Shown: positions 63,119 to 64,000 of the stretch, one piece after another
Layout: each line of letters begins with the position of its first letter
How positions within the stretch are numbered: position 1 is the first letter of the stretch
Origin: Dawidia cretensis
Lineage (GTDB): Bacteria; Bacteroidota; Bacteroidia; Cytophagales; Cyclobacteriaceae
Assembly (NCBI RefSeq): GCF_018598175.1
Contig: NZ_JAHESE010000034.1
Coordinates: 1 to 64,000 of the forward strand
Length of the DNA: 64,000 nt
Reading direction: 5' to 3'
Notes under the pieces: generated by a model
The model's input: only the letters and a program-made list of their open reading frames with translations
Databases searched by the model: none
Told to the model about the DNA's origin: nothing
Made by a program: the position numbers and the translations under genes

Positions 63119-63682
63119 TCAGGGCGCTGTATAATGGTCAATGACCACATTATAAACGACCAGTTCGGCGTAGCCTGCCGCGACATTGTTGGATAAGAAC
63201 GCAAAATTGAACTTGGCGACATCGCTCAGGTCGAGTGGTTTCAGGCCACCGGTAAACTGTGTAAAGGGCACTGTCACGGTTGTGCGCTGAGCCGACGCCG
63301 GCAACTCGATATGATTCTGAATTCCACCATGCACCCCCGTCTGACGCAACTGTACAAGGAACGCCTGGTTCGCTTTGTATGTAATCCGTATAGTTCTACT
63401 GCCGGAAAGATCGACACCGGGCGCCTCCACATCCGGCGGCGTGTTCGCCAGCGGGAACGATACTTCTCCATATTCCCGTACATTGAACTTGACCTGCATC
63501 CAGGTGGAATCGCCCCGCTGGACCAATGCATTTGTACCCGTGGCCGGGATGCGCTGTACGGTTTGAGCATCGTGACCCGTTTGCCATGTTGTAAACCCGC
63601 CAACCGATGCCGACGGGTGAGACAACCGCTTCGGACCGACGCAGGCTGTCAGCAACAACAGTATACCAGCGATATTTCTCAT
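63119..63682 (-). CDS. Uncharacterised lipoprotein, possibly carbohydrate-binding
   Basis: 187 residues with lipobox Cys14 (LLTACVGPKR). The mature sequence is beta-rich (IRITYKANQAFLVQLRQTG, TTVTVPFTQFTGGL) and resembles the galactose-binding-like jellyroll of CBM11/CIA30-type domains, for example in FVAFSN-like SDVAKFNFAFLSN. That is a fold guess, not a proof. It overlaps the membrane-protein gene by 4 bp (63679-63682), so translation is coupled. Confidence 0.75.
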   Translation of the reverse strand: MRNIAGILLLLTACVGPKRLSHPSASVGGFTTWQTGHDAQTVQRIPATGTNALVQRGDSTWMQVKFNVREYGEVSFPLANTPPDVEAPGVDLSGSRTIRITYKANQAFLVQLRQTGVHGGIQNHIELPASAQRTTVTVPFTQFTGGLKPLDLSDVAKFNFAFLSNNVAAGYAELVVYNVVIDHYTAP

Positions 63683-64000
63683 TCTACGACAGGGGATTTG
63701 TCAGTCGCCAGCCACCGTTCGATAAATTCAAACATCGTACGGCTCCACATGCTGGTCGCACAATATAACAACATCAACGGGATAAAGTTAAACAGCCCCC
63801 GGCGGTATGCATCGCCAATCCAATCCGTGGAGTCCGGCATAAAGTCCGTATCCAGCTGATAAAATACCAGCAAATAAAGCAGCCACGCGACCACGATGAT
63901 ACCCAGTAAGGGCAGTGTCTGCCGTTGTTTCCCGAGGTAGGGTATATTCAGGAACACGATCGCCACGAACAAATACATCACGACACCATAATACGACCCA
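63679..64000 (-). CDS. Membrane protein, N-terminus beyond the window
   Basis: The frame is open to the right edge, so the gene is 5'-incomplete here. The visible C-terminal 107 residues show three or four membrane segments (VVMYLFVAIVFLNIP, LPLLGIIVVAWLLYLLVFY, LFNFIPLMLLYC) and end in DKSPVVE. A GTG at 63981 or an ATG at 63978 could be a start, but upstream codons (GSYYGVV) also look like membrane protein. It overlaps the lipoprotein gene downstream by 4 bp. Family unknown. Confidence 0.65.
   Translation of the reverse strand, partial: GSYYGVVMYLFVAIVFLNIPYLGKQRQTLPLLGIIVVAWLLYLLVFYQLDTDFMPDSTDWIGDAYRRGLFNFIPLMLLYCATSMWSRTMFEFIERWLATDKSPVVE

Overview
The window looks like chromosomal DNA of a member of the phylum Bacteroidota, probably a free-living Cytophagales-type bacterium. 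The evidence is a SusC/SusD pair, a secreted amylase with a type IX secretion (Por) sorting tail, lipoproteins with Bacteroidota-style signals, a Nudix-type AraR regulator, DUF4374/PepSY iron-uptake genes, and several -7 promoter boxes of the TAnnTTTG type. The base composition is moderately GC-rich. The genus is inference only. I saw no tRNA, rRNA, insertion sequence, phage gene or CRISPR array.

Layout. 68-4701 (minus): susC and susD homologues. 5061-5202: candidate structured RNA ending in a terminator-like hairpin. 5227-7703 (plus): an unrecognised two-gene membrane/periplasmic operon. 7709-8584 (minus): NmrA-type oxidoreductase. 8642-14726 (minus): heavy-metal efflux cluster in the order small Cys/His-rich protein, CzcA/CusA pump, TolC-type channel, membrane-fusion lipoprotein. 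14727-15373: about 650 bp without genes, holding an 11-bp tandem repeat array, a 29-nt palindrome and a probable promoter. 15374-23922 (plus): an eight-gene Kdp potassium operon with two micropeptides, kdpABC, an outer-membrane porin, a KdpD N-terminal half protein and a separate histidine kinase; no kdpE is present. 23926-29381 (minus): imuA-imuB-dnaE2 mutasome cassette behind two tandem palindromic operators.

29505-31729 (minus): AhpD-like protein and an orphan lipoprotein. 32069-39770 (minus): a stress island of DNA ligase D, a DUF892 ferritin-like protein, a large catalase, an SDR and a zinc alcohol dehydrogenase, closed by a terminator. 39819-41772 (minus): VOC protein and AraC regulator. 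41887-46967 (plus): TonB-dependent receptor, DUF4374 lipoprotein, PepSY protein and a small membrane protein, probably an iron/siderophore uptake unit. 47003-50454 (minus): M48 protease, beta-barrel protein and Cys-rich lipoprotein. 50778-51569: DUF72 protein. 51760-54375: secreted GH13 amylase.

54431-60864 (minus): L-arabinose module (araB-araD-araA-araR and a secreted GH51 arabinofuranosidase), in which matching ATTGTA-N5-TACAAT palindromes precede both abf and araB and suggest one AraR regulon: the hydrolase frees arabinose outside the cytoplasm and AraA/AraB/AraD convert it to xylulose 5-phosphate. 61219-63112 (plus): arginase-like protein and FUSC exporter. 63119-64000 (minus): a lipoprotein and a membrane protein that runs off the right edge.

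The most unusual observations are the candidate RNA at 5061-5202, the 11-bp repeat array before kdp, the paired operators before imuA, four genes with TAnnTTTG-like boxes only 4-5 nt before their start codons (likely leaderless mRNAs), the AraR site set, and an unexplained 30-bp motif shared by the stress operon and the M48 gene.
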